NCBI GenBank assembly: GCA_021156225.1 | Contig: JAJNBN010000315.1 | Coordinates: 1 to 5,182, forward strand | Length of the DNA stretch: 5,182 nucleotides | Source: Verrucomicrobiota bacterium | Lineage (GTDB): Bacteria > Verrucomicrobiota > Verrucomicrobiia > Limisphaerales > JAEYXS01 | Direction of reading: 5' to 3' | Shown here: positions 1 through 5,092 of the stretch, piece after piece | How positions within the stretch are numbered: the first letter of the stretch is position 1 | How the letters are laid out: the number at the start of each line of letters is the position of its first letter | Position numbers and translations under genes: made by a program | Notes under the pieces: model-generated | The model's database searches: none | The model's input: the letters and a program-made list of their open reading frames with translations, nothing else | What the model was told of the DNA's origin: nothing

Positions 1-1
1 G

Positions 2-382
2 GAGATCATCCGTGAGTGGAAATCATACGTACCGCAGTCGGACACGTTGCTCTGGATGGGTGGGGATGAGAAGACATTGCGGGCGCGGGTGGAGAAGTTG
101 AAGGAGGAGAACTTCGCGGGGATCACGCAGGTGCAGATCCACATCCGCCTGAACACGGACAAGAGCAATCCGAATCCCTTCACACTCTCGAACGATTTTA
201 TTTTGGAGCTGGGCAAGGAATTGCGAGCGCGGGGCATCGTTTATCAAGCGCTGCCGTGGACGGATGACAAGACGGTGTATGCGACGTTGATGGATCTGGG
301 GTTGATGGCGTTCGCGACGGATTATCCGGATGCGACGCAGAAGGAGATCGGGGCGTATTACGAGAAGAAGGGGAAGACGTAG
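2..382 (+). CDS. Glycerophosphodiester phosphodiesterase-like protein, C-terminal part (5' truncated by window edge)
   Basis: The reading frame is open from the left edge (frame starting at base 2) to TAG at 380-382, so about 126 C-terminal residues are visible and the true start lies outside. The end reads like the last third of a GDPD TIM barrel: a strand ITQVQIHI, a helix with ELGKELRARGI, then YQALPWTDD followed by a LMDLGLMAFATDYPD segment. That order (tryptophan after the second-last strand, then LG...F.TDYPD) is the usual end of GDPD enzymes, which hydrolyse glycerophosphodiesters to glycerol 3-phosphate and an alcohol. The catalytic His/Glu residues lie in the missing N-terminal part, so activity cannot be judged. 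The gene converges on the ars operon with 25 bp between the stops. An internal TTG at 47 is not a credible start because the homologous frame continues upstream. Family assignment is from memory of the motif pattern. Confidence 0.72.
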   Translation, partial: EIIREWKSYVPQSDTLLWMGGDEKTLRARVEKLKEENFAGITQVQIHIRLNTDKSNPNPFTLSNDFILELGKELRARGIVYQALPWTDDKTVYATLMDLGLMAFATDYPDATQKEIGAYYEKKGKT

Positions 383-407
383 GATTGAGCTTCGTCCTTC
401 TTGGCCG

Positions 408-638
408 TCAGCAGCAGCCGCTGGGGCCACATCCGCAGCCGCCGCTGCCACCGGACTGACTGCCGCTGGCGGTCATCTTGCTGGTCAGGCCCCAGCCGCC
501 GAGGATCACGCGCCGGATGGGTTCGCCAGTCTCAGGATGGTGCGTGAGCGGGGCGTCCTTCATGCTTTGCTTGAGTTCGAAGAACTTGGGCTTTTCACCG
601 GCTTGGGTGGGAATGGTTTCGTAAAGGTAGGTAGTCAT
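408..638 (-). CDS. Small FmdB-like protein lacking the zinc-ribbon cysteines, with Cys/Gly-rich tail; fourth gene of the ars operon
   Basis: A 76-residue protein. Residues 1-54 follow the FmdB-type putative regulatory protein pattern (TTYLYE..., FELKQSMKDAPLTHHPETGEPIRRVILGG), but both CxxC knuckles expected of that zinc ribbon are gone: the first position is replaced by an ETIPTQAGEKPKF segment and the second, normally HCPxCG, reads HHPETG. A Ser/Gly linker (58-67) leads to a tail ending GCGCGPSGCC, giving four cysteines at 68, 70, 75 and 76. The ATG at 638 was chosen because it overlaps the arsA stop as ATGA and the residues from there match the family. The longer frame running to 845 is only arsA antiframe sequence. 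There is no clear Shine-Dalgarno, so translation probably depends on coupling to arsA. FmdB proteins have no well-established biochemical function; Cys/Gly tails also occur in other members. A role in binding As(III) or a metal is inferred from operon position and the tail only. Confidence 0.8.
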   Translation of the reverse strand: MTTYLYETIPTQAGEKPKFFELKQSMKDAPLTHHPETGEPIRRVILGGWGLTSKMTASGSQSGGSGGCGCGPSGCC

Positions 639-2437
639 ACGGCAAGAGGGGTTGAGAGGGTGGAGGCGGCGAGGTGCGCGAGGGCGTCCGGGCCGGTGGG
701 TTCTTCGGCCTGCCAAGGGAGCCACGCAGTGCGGGTGGCGTGAACGGTCACTACTTCGCTGAGGTAACGTTGTTCGGCCTGTTCGCGGCGCTGGAGCAAG
801 GGGTCGCACGAGCCGCTGTTGAGCAGGCTTTGATTGATGACCCACGCGAAGGGTTCGATATGCGCGCGGCGCAAATCTTCCTGCAAGGCGGCGGCTTCAT
901 GCACGGGGGTCGCCTCCGGCAAGGTCACGAGGAGAATGCGGGTGAAGGCGGGATCGCGCAGGCGCTCGAGCAGTCGCAGGACGGCTTCCGGCTGGGTGCT
1001 GCGGGTCTGGCGTTGCAATTCACGGTGATAAGATTCGCTCGCGTCCAGCAACAACAGCGTATGGCCGGTGGGGGCGGTGTCCAAGATCACGAAGCGTTGG
1101 GTGCCTTGATCCACTTCACGGGCGAAGGCGTGGAACACGGCGATCTCCTCGGTGCAGGGCGAGCGCAGGTCTTCCTCCAGCAAGGCGCGACCGGCGGCGT
1201 CCATCTGGGCACCTTGCGCTTGCATGACTTCCGACTGATAAGCGGCAGTCTCGGTGGCGGGGTCGATCTTGCTAAGGGTGAGTCCAGCGACCTGACCGGC
1301 GAGGGTCTGGGCGACATGGGCGGCGGGATCGGTGGTGCTGAGATGCACGGCATGACCGCGCCGGGCGAGCATGACGGCGATGGCGGCGGCGACGGTGGTC
1401 TTACCCACGCCCCCTTTGCCCATGGTCATGACCACACCGCTGCCTTGACGTTCAAGATCGGCCACAAGTTGGGCGAGGCTTTCCAGTTCGGGGGCGACCC
1501 AGGCCTTGGGAGAATCGGGCTGAATTTCAGCGGGCGCATCGTTGGCCAGCAGGACGCGGAGCCCGCCGAGGCCGAGGATATTGATGGGGCGCAGGGGGAC
1601 GATGAAGCTGGGCAGGCTGGCGATGAAGGCTTGCGCGGTTTCCAAGGCGACACGGCCGCGCCGGGCCATCGCTTGCGCGGTGAGGTCTTCCGGACAGTGC
1701 GTTTCAAAAACGCCATTGATGACGAGGCGTTGATTGCCGACGCCCAAGGCGCGAAGTTCTTTGGAAGTGCGTTCCGCTTCGTTGAGCGCGGCCAACTGCG
1801 GGCGGCTGACGAGGATGAGGGTGGTCGTGGTCGCATCGGCCAAGGTGTTGACGGTGGCTTCGTAGATGGCGCGCTGTTTTTCCAACCCGGCCAAGGGGCC
1901 GAGACAGGAAGTGCCGCTGGTGTTTTGATCGAGGAACTGATCCCACGCCTTGGCCAGGCTCATGAGCCGGAGGGTGTGGCCGGTGGGGGCGGTGTCAAAG
2001 ATGACATGGTCGTAGGCCTGCGTGGTCTGCGGGTCGCCGATGAGGCCGGAGAATTCATCGAAGGCGGCGATCTCCACGGTGCAAGAACCGGAGAGCTGCT
2101 CTTCCATGCTGCGCAAAGCGGACTCGGGCAGCAGACCGCGCATCGGCCCGATGACGCGCTCGCGATACGCGGCGGCAGCGGCCACGGGGTTGATGTTCAG
2201 GGCGTGCAGGCCGGGCGCACCGGGAATGGCGAGCGGATGATTCGTCAATTTGGTTTCCAGCACTTCATCGAGGTTGGAAGCGGGATCGGTGCTGACGAGC
2301 AGGACGCGCTTGCCCGATTCCGCGAGCTTCAAGGCGGTGGCGCAGGAGAGCGAGGTCTTGCCCACGCCGCCCTTGCCCGTGAAGAACAGGTAGCGGGTGG
2401 TTTGCGCGGGATCGGGCTGGTAGCTGGGCAGTTTCAT
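635..2437 (-). CDS. arsA: Arsenical pump-driving ATPase ArsA (two-domain)
   Basis: A 600-residue protein, close to the 583 residues of the R773 ArsA. It is the cytosolic ATPase that energises As(III)/Sb(III) extrusion through ArsB-type pumps. Two homologous halves are visible: P-loop GKGGVGKT at 21-28 with DTAPTGHTLRLM at 148-159, and a second GKGGVGKT at 340-347 with DTAPTGHT at 453-460. The three metalloid-binding cysteines of the family appear conserved: C119 (SGSCTVEIAAF), C178 (TSCLG) and C428 (SPCTEEIAVF), corresponding to R773 C113, C172 and C422. The protein therefore looks fully functional. The start at 2437 has a strong AAAGGGGG ribosome-binding site with a 4-nt spacer and overlaps the arsD stop by ATGA. 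The stop overlaps the next start by ATGA. No pump gene is in the operon, so its membrane partner must lie outside the window. Some single- or two-domain relatives (Get3/TRC40) target tail-anchored proteins, but the Cys triad and the arsD neighbour favour ArsA. Confidence 0.97.
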   Translation of the reverse strand: MKLPSYQPDPAQTTRYLFFTGKGGVGKTSLSCATALKLAESGKRVLLVSTDPASNLDEVLETKLTNHPLAIPGAPGLHALNINPVAAAAAYRERVIGPMRGLLPESALRSMEEQLSGSCTVEIAAFDEFSGLIGDPQTTQAYDHVIFDTAPTGHTLRLMSLAKAWDQFLDQNTSGTSCLGPLAGLEKQRAIYEATVNTLADATTTTLILVSRPQLAALNEAERTSKELRALGVGNQRLVINGVFETHCPEDLTAQAMARRGRVALETAQAFIASLPSFIVPLRPINILGLGGLRVLLANDAPAEIQPDSPKAWVAPELESLAQLVADLERQGSGVVMTMGKGGVGKTTVAAAIAVMLARRGHAVHLSTTDPAAHVAQTLAGQVAGLTLSKIDPATETAAYQSEVMQAQGAQMDAAGRALLEEDLRSPCTEEIAVFHAFAREVDQGTQRFVILDTAPTGHTLLLLDASESYHRELQRQTRSTQPEAVLRLLERLRDPAFTRILLVTLPEATPVHEAAALQEDLRRAHIEPFAWVINQSLLNSGSCDPLLQRREQAEQRYLSEVVTVHATRTAWLPWQAEEPTGPDALAHLAASTLSTPLAV

Positions 2438-2766
2438 AGTGCCCCCTTTAACTCATGGCCAAGGACGGCCTGAGTCAGGGCAGCGCGCTCGGACTGGTCG
2501 GGGTAATGGCCTTGGAGATGGATCGCGCCGTCGATGAGGATGAGCGGCAGGCCCTCGACGCCTTTTTGGTCGAGCAAGGTTTTGACGAGCGGGTTTTGAA
2601 CGAAGGCGAGGGGTTGCTGGCCGAGGTTGTAGCGGGCCACGGAGACGCCTTGCCCGCCGAGTTGCTTGAGCAGGGCGGCGAGGCTGACGAGCGCGGGGTC
2701 GATGTCGTTACCGCAGAGGCCCGTGGAGCAGCACATGGGCGGGTCGTAAATCTGGATGGTTTTCAT
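2434..2766 (-). CDS. arsD: ArsD arsenic metallochaperone / weak co-repressor
   Basis: A thioredoxin-fold metallochaperone that passes As(III) or Sb(III) to ArsA. From the ATG at 2766 it has 110 residues and starts MKTIQIYDPPMCCSTGLCG, which puts the vicinal cysteines exactly at C12, C13 and C18 as in R773 ArsD, the residues known to be needed for metalloid transfer. Further conserved segments are YNLGQQPLAFVQN and EGLPLILIDG. The C-terminal end (GHELKGAL) is shorter than in R773 ArsD (120 residues) and lacks that protein's two extra Cys pairs, which are known not to be essential. Start choice: an upstream in-frame ATG at 2772 overlaps the arsR stop as ATGA, giving 112 residues, but an AAAGG box at 2776-2780 lies 3 nt from that ATG and 9 nt from the one at 2766. 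The latter also matches homologues better. Either start is possible. The stop overlaps arsA by ATGA. Confidence 0.95.
   Translation of the reverse strand: MKTIQIYDPPMCCSTGLCGNDIDPALVSLAALLKQLGGQGVSVARYNLGQQPLAFVQNPLVKTLLDQKGVEGLPLILIDGAIHLQGHYPDQSERAALTQAVLGHELKGAL
2442..2449 (-). promoter_or_regulatory. Ribosome-binding site of arsA
   Basis: On the minus strand AAAGGGGG lies inside the last codons of arsD, 4 nt before the arsA ATG at 2437. It is the strongest Shine-Dalgarno in the window and fixes the arsA start. Confidence 0.75.
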
Positions 2767-2768
2767 GG

Positions 2769-3146
2769 TCATTTACCTTTCGCGGAAAATTTCTGAGGAG
2801 ATGCAGGCGGGCAGCACCCGGCCAGCCGGGCTTTGAGCTTGCGGAGGTCGGTGCGGAAAATGGGGTGCGTGGAGAGGCAGTCCTGGAGGCAGCGCAACTG
2901 CCAGTCGAGTTCGCGCGGACGGCTGGCGGGGAGCGAGTAGACCATCCACTGCCCTTGGCGCTCCACTTGGACGAGGTCGCGCTGGCGGAGGTAGGCGAGG
3001 TGCTTCGAGACGGCTACTTGCGACAGGCCGAGGATGTCCTGAAGATGGCAGACGCAGAGGGGCGACCGCTCGAGGAGATGCACGATGCGGAGACGGGTCT
3101 CGTCGCAGAGGCAGTTGTAGACTTCGATGAGGGGCAGCGGTTTCAT
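2769..3146 (-). CDS. arsR: ArsR/SmtB-family As(III)-responsive repressor
   Basis: A 125-residue winged-helix repressor that leaves its operator when As(III)/Sb(III) binds cysteine thiols. DETRLRIVHLLE (15-26) is the family's N-terminal helix region. LCVCHLQDILGLSQVAVSKHLAYLR (30-54) contains the metalloid-binding CVC (C31, C33) and the recognition helix, and QGQWMVYSL (64-72) is the wing. R773 ArsR has ELCVCDLC; here the third cysteine is Gln36, but two thiols suffice for sensing in that protein. Extra cysteines occur at 12 and 14 (NCLCDETR), 86 and 90 (RCLQDC) and 111-112 (GCC), more than is typical. The ATG at 3146 was chosen because an upstream TTG at 3185 lies in the promoter and the added residues do not resemble the family. 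No good Shine-Dalgarno is present, only TAGG next to the ATG. First gene of the arsRDA operon and presumably autorepressed through the operator at 3159-3178. Confidence 0.95.
   Translation of the reverse strand: MKPLPLIEVYNCLCDETRLRIVHLLERSPLCVCHLQDILGLSQVAVSKHLAYLRQRDLVQVERQGQWMVYSLPASRPRELDWQLRCLQDCLSTHPIFRTDLRKLKARLAGCCPPASPQKFSAKGK
2776..2780 (-). promoter_or_regulatory. Weak ribosome-binding site of arsD
   Basis: AAAGG on the minus strand, 9 nt before the ATG at 2766 and only 3 nt before the ATG at 2772. The spacing favours the downstream start, although reinitiation at the ATGA overlap with arsR could use the upstream one. Confidence 0.5.
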
Positions 3147-3157
3147 ACCTATAAGGG

Positions 3158-3185
3158 AATATACCTCAATGGGTATATAATGCAA
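3158..3185 (-). promoter_or_regulatory. Predicted promoter of the ars operon
   Basis: On the minus strand, TTGCAT (3185-3180) as a moderate -35 and TATATT (3163-3158) as a good -10 are separated by 16 nt. The predicted transcription start would be about 3151, leaving a leader of only a few bases before the ATG at 3146, which fits the lack of a Shine-Dalgarno. Judged by eye against sigma-70 consensus; promoter consensus in this organism is not known. Confidence 0.5.
3159..3178. promoter_or_regulatory. Predicted ArsR operator (inverted repeat ATATACC-N6-GGTATAT)
   Basis: A perfect 7-bp inverted repeat with a 6-bp centre covers the spacer and nearly all of the predicted -10 element of the ars promoter. 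Binding of an ArsR dimer there would block RNA polymerase. A further half-site, ATACC, occurs at 3145-3149 next to the start codon, in direct repeat with the ATACC at 3161-3165, 16 bp apart. Position in front of arsR and dyad symmetry are the evidence; the exact operator of this ArsR is not known. Confidence 0.65.
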
Positions 3186-3208
3186 GGGGCAGGGAGGCGA
3201 ACGAGGGA

Positions 3209-3235
3209 ATTACGATTTTGGATTTACGATTTACG
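3209..3235. repeat. Short degenerate repeat of (A)TTTACG units
   Basis: An ATTACGATTTTGG unit is followed by two direct ATTTACG units at 3222-3228 and 3229-3235. Read on the plus strand it encodes RFWIYDLR in one frame, a pattern I associate with eroded non-coding repeats that are spuriously translated in several environmental bacterial genomes. It lies upstream of the ars promoter and has no evident regulatory relation to it. Confidence 0.5.
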
Positions 3236-3340
3236 AGGTGGAAAAGTTGGAGGGATGGGAGCGATAAGCGTACAGGACAACACAATGTTTTGGCCCCCTT
3301 TCTGAAAGAGATTCAGGCTTACTACGGTTGCACCGGCGGG

Positions 3341-3409
3341 CTCCTTAGTGGTTGCCTAAGGGGGGTCGCGGCCGCGCTGGTTAGCGGGCCACGCTCCTGC
3401 GCGGGGAGC
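3341..3409. other. Cluster of three consecutive GC-rich hairpins
   Basis: Hairpin 1 (3341-3363) pairs CTCCTTAG with CTAAGGGG (one G-T) around a 7-nt loop. Hairpin 2 pairs GGCCGC (3370-3375) with GCGGGCC (3384-3390) with one bulged G and an 8-nt loop. Hairpin 3 pairs GCTCC (3393-3397) with GGAGC (3405-3409). None is followed by a T-run on either strand, so they are not classic intrinsic terminators. They lie downstream of the minus-strand DUF6882-like gene and could mark the end of that transcript, a small structured RNA or a degenerate recombination site. Confidence 0.45.
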
Positions 3410-3464
3410 AATGACGTGAGAAACAAGAATGCGGCGCTGGGTTGCATATCAGTGAATTGCGCGT

Positions 3465-3998
3465 TTATTTTCTCGGGGAGGCTGCTTTTTTAGTCCATCT
3501 CGCATTCTTCAAGGTGATCATCACGTCAATCGGTCCAGCCTTGCCGCGAAAGACCCCGATGGAATCTGTGGCCTTGATACCGATGGCGCAAAGATACGAC
3601 ACGAACTCCTCCCCCGGTGCGGGAATCATGCCGGCAACGAGATAGCCAATGCCGAAACGTTTGCCAACTTTCTTGACGAGCTTGCTGTCGCGAGTCATCG
3701 CGGCCTCAACGTTCGGATTGTTCCAGGCCCACTCCCAGGAATGACCGTCCGCCGAATAGCTGCCGAGAATCTGACCATCGGCACTGAACTGTGCGCCGTT
3801 CTTGAAATCGAGATTCAGGACGCCGCTAAATTGGTCGAATCCCCACTGCTTGTAGGAATCTAATCGCCAATCCTTTCGGAGAGCCGCCTGTTTGGTGTTG
3901 AACTCGGCGGTAGCCGCAGCGAGATACTTGTCGGCCTCGGGCGACAGTGGCGCATCCAGGTCTATCTTCGGTTCTGCTTTCTTTTTGCGGGTAGGCAT
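3465..3998 (-). CDS. DUF6882-like protein of unknown function
   Basis: A 177-residue soluble protein without signal peptide or membrane segment. The N-terminus is basic (PTRKKK), followed by a helix (21-45) and then a pattern typical, as far as I can recall, of DUF6882 proteins: LDSYKQWGFDQFSGVLNL (46-63), ILGSYSADGHSWEWAWNNPNV (77-97), a helix with acidic and basic residues (100-115), a central Gly-rich strand region, and GVFRGKAGPIDVM (148-160) near the end. The WEWAWNNP block is the most distinctive part. No catalytic residues are evident and the family has no assigned biochemical role that I can name. The ATG at 3998 has no Shine-Dalgarno; a GTTAGGCC box ends shortly before it, 20 nt upstream. 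It is in the same orientation as the two lipoprotein genes to its right. Base composition looks lower in GC than arsA by eye, which fits acquisition as accessory DNA. Confidence 0.8.
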   Translation of the reverse strand: MPTRKKKAEPKIDLDAPLSPEADKYLAAATAEFNTKQAALRKDWRLDSYKQWGFDQFSGVLNLDFKNGAQFSADGQILGSYSADGHSWEWAWNNPNVEAAMTRDSKLVKKVGKRFGIGYLVAGMIPAPGEEFVSYLCAIGIKATDSIGVFRGKAGPIDVMITLKNARWTKKAASPRK

Positions 3999-4018
3999 AA
4001 GTGTGGTGGTTTCGAGCG

Positions 4019-4061
4019 GCCTAACGACCCAGTCGTGGTATGCAGCGGATGTTTAGGGCAC
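4019..4061 (-). repeat. attC-like intergenic element, short form
   Basis: On the minus strand this 43-bp element runs from GTGCCCTAAAC (4061-4051), directly after the stop of the gene at 4063-4659, to GTTAGGC (4025-4019), 20 nt before the start of the next gene. GTTAGGC fits the integron R' consensus GTTRRRY exactly; the opposite box is only an imperfect complement and does not fit RYYYAAC strictly. A small hairpin CGAC-CCA-GTCG (4025-4035) lies inside. It resembles the element at 4666-4784, which has the same end boxes but a longer centre. It is shorter than usual attC sites (roughly 55-140 bp), so the assignment is tentative. Confidence 0.35.
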
Positions 4062-4062
4062 G

Positions 4063-4659
4063 TCACCATGCTGTTTTCAGAATTTTGCTCGGCTCACCAG
4101 GGCGACCGTAATCGAGAATGTCGGTGCGGTACCACTGCGGCTTGATGGCGCGAAGGTTCTGGGTCGGGTAAAGGCCCACGACATTGCTGCGGATAAGGCT
4201 GGGATGGCCGTAAGCAATCAACATGTCCCCCACGGCGAACTGGCCAAGGAACTTCTGCTCGTCCGGCGTCCCGGCACGCCACGCTGCCGCGAACGCACCC
4301 TCGCCACGAGGGGACAGGAAAAACCTCTCTCGCTGGATGCTCTTGTCCTCAATCCAATCAAAGTAATGGTGCTCGGCCGTAACACGCGCCACCCGAGATG
4401 AACCGTCGTTAAAAAACGCGATGTTCGTGATGACGCCCGTCCAGGCAACCAGAGTGTTGGTGAAAGCGTCGGGGTGCTGACGCACATCGTTTGGGAACAC
4501 ATCCCGTTTGGCCTGTTTGAAAAACTTCGCCTCCCATTGAGGCAACGGACGGTAAGCCTGCGAACCCGGCGCTGATCGGGGACAGCCGCTCGTGAATGCG
4601 ACAACGCCAGCCAGGACCAACACCAACAGGACGGTGGGTACTGTGCGGTGGAGGTGCAT
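4063..4659 (-). CDS. Putative lipoprotein with OB-fold-like domain (Slp-like pattern), unknown function
   Basis: A 198-residue protein from the ATG at 4659. Residues 1-25 form a signal peptide with a long hydrophobic stretch (VLLVLVLAGVVAF) ending in FTSGC, so Cys26 is a likely lipidation site, although the lipobox is not ideal (Thr at -3). After a Pro-rich linker, residues 52-172 look like a beta-rich domain: PNDVRQHPDAFTNTLVAWTGVI, a strand with hydrophobic alternation (RVARVTAEHHYFDW), then GDMLIAYGHPS and NLRAIKPQWYRTD. The 'NP-x-x-Y/F-x-x-x-V-x-W-x-G-V-I' arrangement resembles Slp-family outer-membrane lipoproteins, but similarity is only at pattern level. It would sit in the periplasm anchored to a membrane. 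A TTG at 4686 in frame is rejected as start because it would prefix nine residues to a signal peptide and read through the GTTAGGC box. No Shine-Dalgarno; the box ends 6 nt before the ATG. Confidence 0.75.
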   Translation of the reverse strand: MHLHRTVPTVLLVLVLAGVVAFTSGCPRSAPGSQAYRPLPQWEAKFFKQAKRDVFPNDVRQHPDAFTNTLVAWTGVITNIAFFNDGSSRVARVTAEHHYFDWIEDKSIQRERFFLSPRGEGAFAAAWRAGTPDEQKFLGQFAVGDMLIAYGHPSLIRSNVVGLYPTQNLRAIKPQWYRTDILDYGRPGEPSKILKTAW

Positions 4660-4668
4660 GTCGAGGCC

Positions 4669-4758
4669 TAACAGATATTCGGCCAAACTCTGGTTTGGTC
4701 TAGTATGGCCGTGGGGCTGGTTTTGAATTTCACTCTTGGGTTGACCTTACGCTTGGCG
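4669..4758 (-). repeat. 90-nt intergenic repeat, copy 1
   Basis: Aligned on the minus strand without gaps to 5093-5182, about 61 of 90 positions agree by hand count. The best conserved blocks are GCCAAGCGTAA, AGTGAAA, GCCATrCTAG and AATATCyGTTA. Copy 1 lies in front of the lipoprotein gene at 4063-4659. Equal spacing of the blocks suggests a functional element (recombination site, promoter or leader) or a duplicated upstream region. Confidence 0.75.
4681..4700. other. Hairpin in the leader of the lipoprotein gene
   Basis: GGCCAAAC-TCTG-GTTTGGTC forms an 8-bp stem (one G-T pair) with a tetraloop, 22 nt upstream of the ATG at 4659 on the minus strand. There is no T-run after it. It falls within the part of the 90-nt repeat that is not conserved in the other copy, so it may be specific to this gene or to the folded form of the attC-like element. 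Confidence 0.5.
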
Positions 4759-4871
4759 GGATAGAAGCCAAGTTTAAAGGGCACAATGCAAAGAAGGTGC
4801 GGCAGGCGTGGTGCGCGGCAGCGCGTGTTCAGACCGCGATTCTCAACGAGAGGTGTCCAAAGGAAAACGAC

Positions 4872-5078
4872 TCATGGTGTCCAAGCGCGGTCGTGCAAGC
4901 TGCGGTCGGGCTTGAATGGAGCCCAGTAGCGGCTCTCGGCTGCTTTCAGCCTAGTCAAATCTTCGTAGTCCTGACTGGTGCGTTCGCCCCAGCGAAAACT
5001 TTGGCATCCGGCACAAAGGAGTAGCGGAAGGCAAAAGAATGCGACCGGAATACTACGGCTCAATGCTTTGGGTTTCAT
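4872..5078 (-). CDS. Small putative lipoprotein, 68 residues, unknown function
   Basis: From the ATG at 5078 the protein starts with basic residues (MKPKALSRS), then a hydrophobic core (IPVAFFCLPLLL) and CAGC, so Cys25 is a plausible lipidation site and the mature protein would be only about 44 residues. The mature part is charged and aromatic (FRWGERTSQDYEDLTRL, YWAPFKPDRSLHDRAW), with no motif I recognise. No Shine-Dalgarno is visible. The upstream region carries copy 2 of the 90-nt repeat. The plus-strand frame overlapping it (4797-5024) has no recognisable feature, whereas the signal peptide on this strand supports the minus-strand gene. It could still be a remnant of a longer gene. Confidence 0.6.
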   Translation of the reverse strand: MKPKALSRSIPVAFFCLPLLLCAGCQSFRWGERTSQDYEDLTRLKAAESRYWAPFKPDRSLHDRAWTP

Positions 5079-5092
5079 GGCGCGATGGGTTG

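Larger units (their letters stand above)
3186..3464. other. Gene-free region between the ars promoter and the DUF6882-like gene
   Basis: I see no convincing gene in these 279 bp. Open frames here on the plus strand are continuations of antiframes of neighbouring genes and have no recognisable product. The stretch contains an AT-rich short-period repeat near its left end and a cluster of GC-rich hairpins in the middle, both listed separately. Confidence 0.6.
4666..4784 (-). repeat. attC-like intergenic element, long form
   Basis: On the minus strand it runs from GTGCCCTTTAAAC (4784-4772) to GTTAGGC (4672-4666), which ends 6 nt before the lipoprotein start at 4659. The same pair of boxes bounds the 43-bp element at 4019-4061, where the first box lacks two bases. 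The interior holds two perfect 6-bp hairpins: CTTGGC/GCCAAG (4752-4757 with 4767-4772) and CCAAAC/GTTTGG (4683-4688 with 4693-4698). Conserved end boxes, variable hairpin-rich centre and position directly before a start codon are features of integron attC sites, but the R'' box is atypical and no integrase is visible. Confidence 0.4.

Noticed and set aside
383..407. Bidirectional terminator between the convergent genes
   Set aside because: The 25-bp gap shows no inverted repeat.
639..845. Extension of the FmdB-like gene upstream to 845
   Set aside because: The added residues are an alternative reading of the arsA 3' end; family similarity begins exactly at the ATG at 638.
674..2473. Plus-strand open frame of 599 codons antisense to arsA
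   Set aside because: Its product is a Gly-rich, low-information sequence with no known motif, and it mirrors a perfectly conserved ArsA. Long antiframes are expected opposite GC-rich genes with strong codon bias.
3147..3185. TTG start at 3185 for arsR
   Set aside because: It would place the operator and promoter within the coding region, and the extra residues do not match the family; the ATG at 3146 does.
2455..3305. Plus-strand open frames antisense to arsD and arsR
   Set aside because: They cover conserved genes on the other strand, lack recognisable domains and run through the ars promoter.
3341..3409. Intrinsic terminator
   Set aside because: The stems are not followed by a run of T on either strand.
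4797..5024. Plus-strand 75-codon open frame
   Set aside because: It has no signal or domain and overlaps a minus-strand frame that has a clear lipoprotein-type signal peptide.
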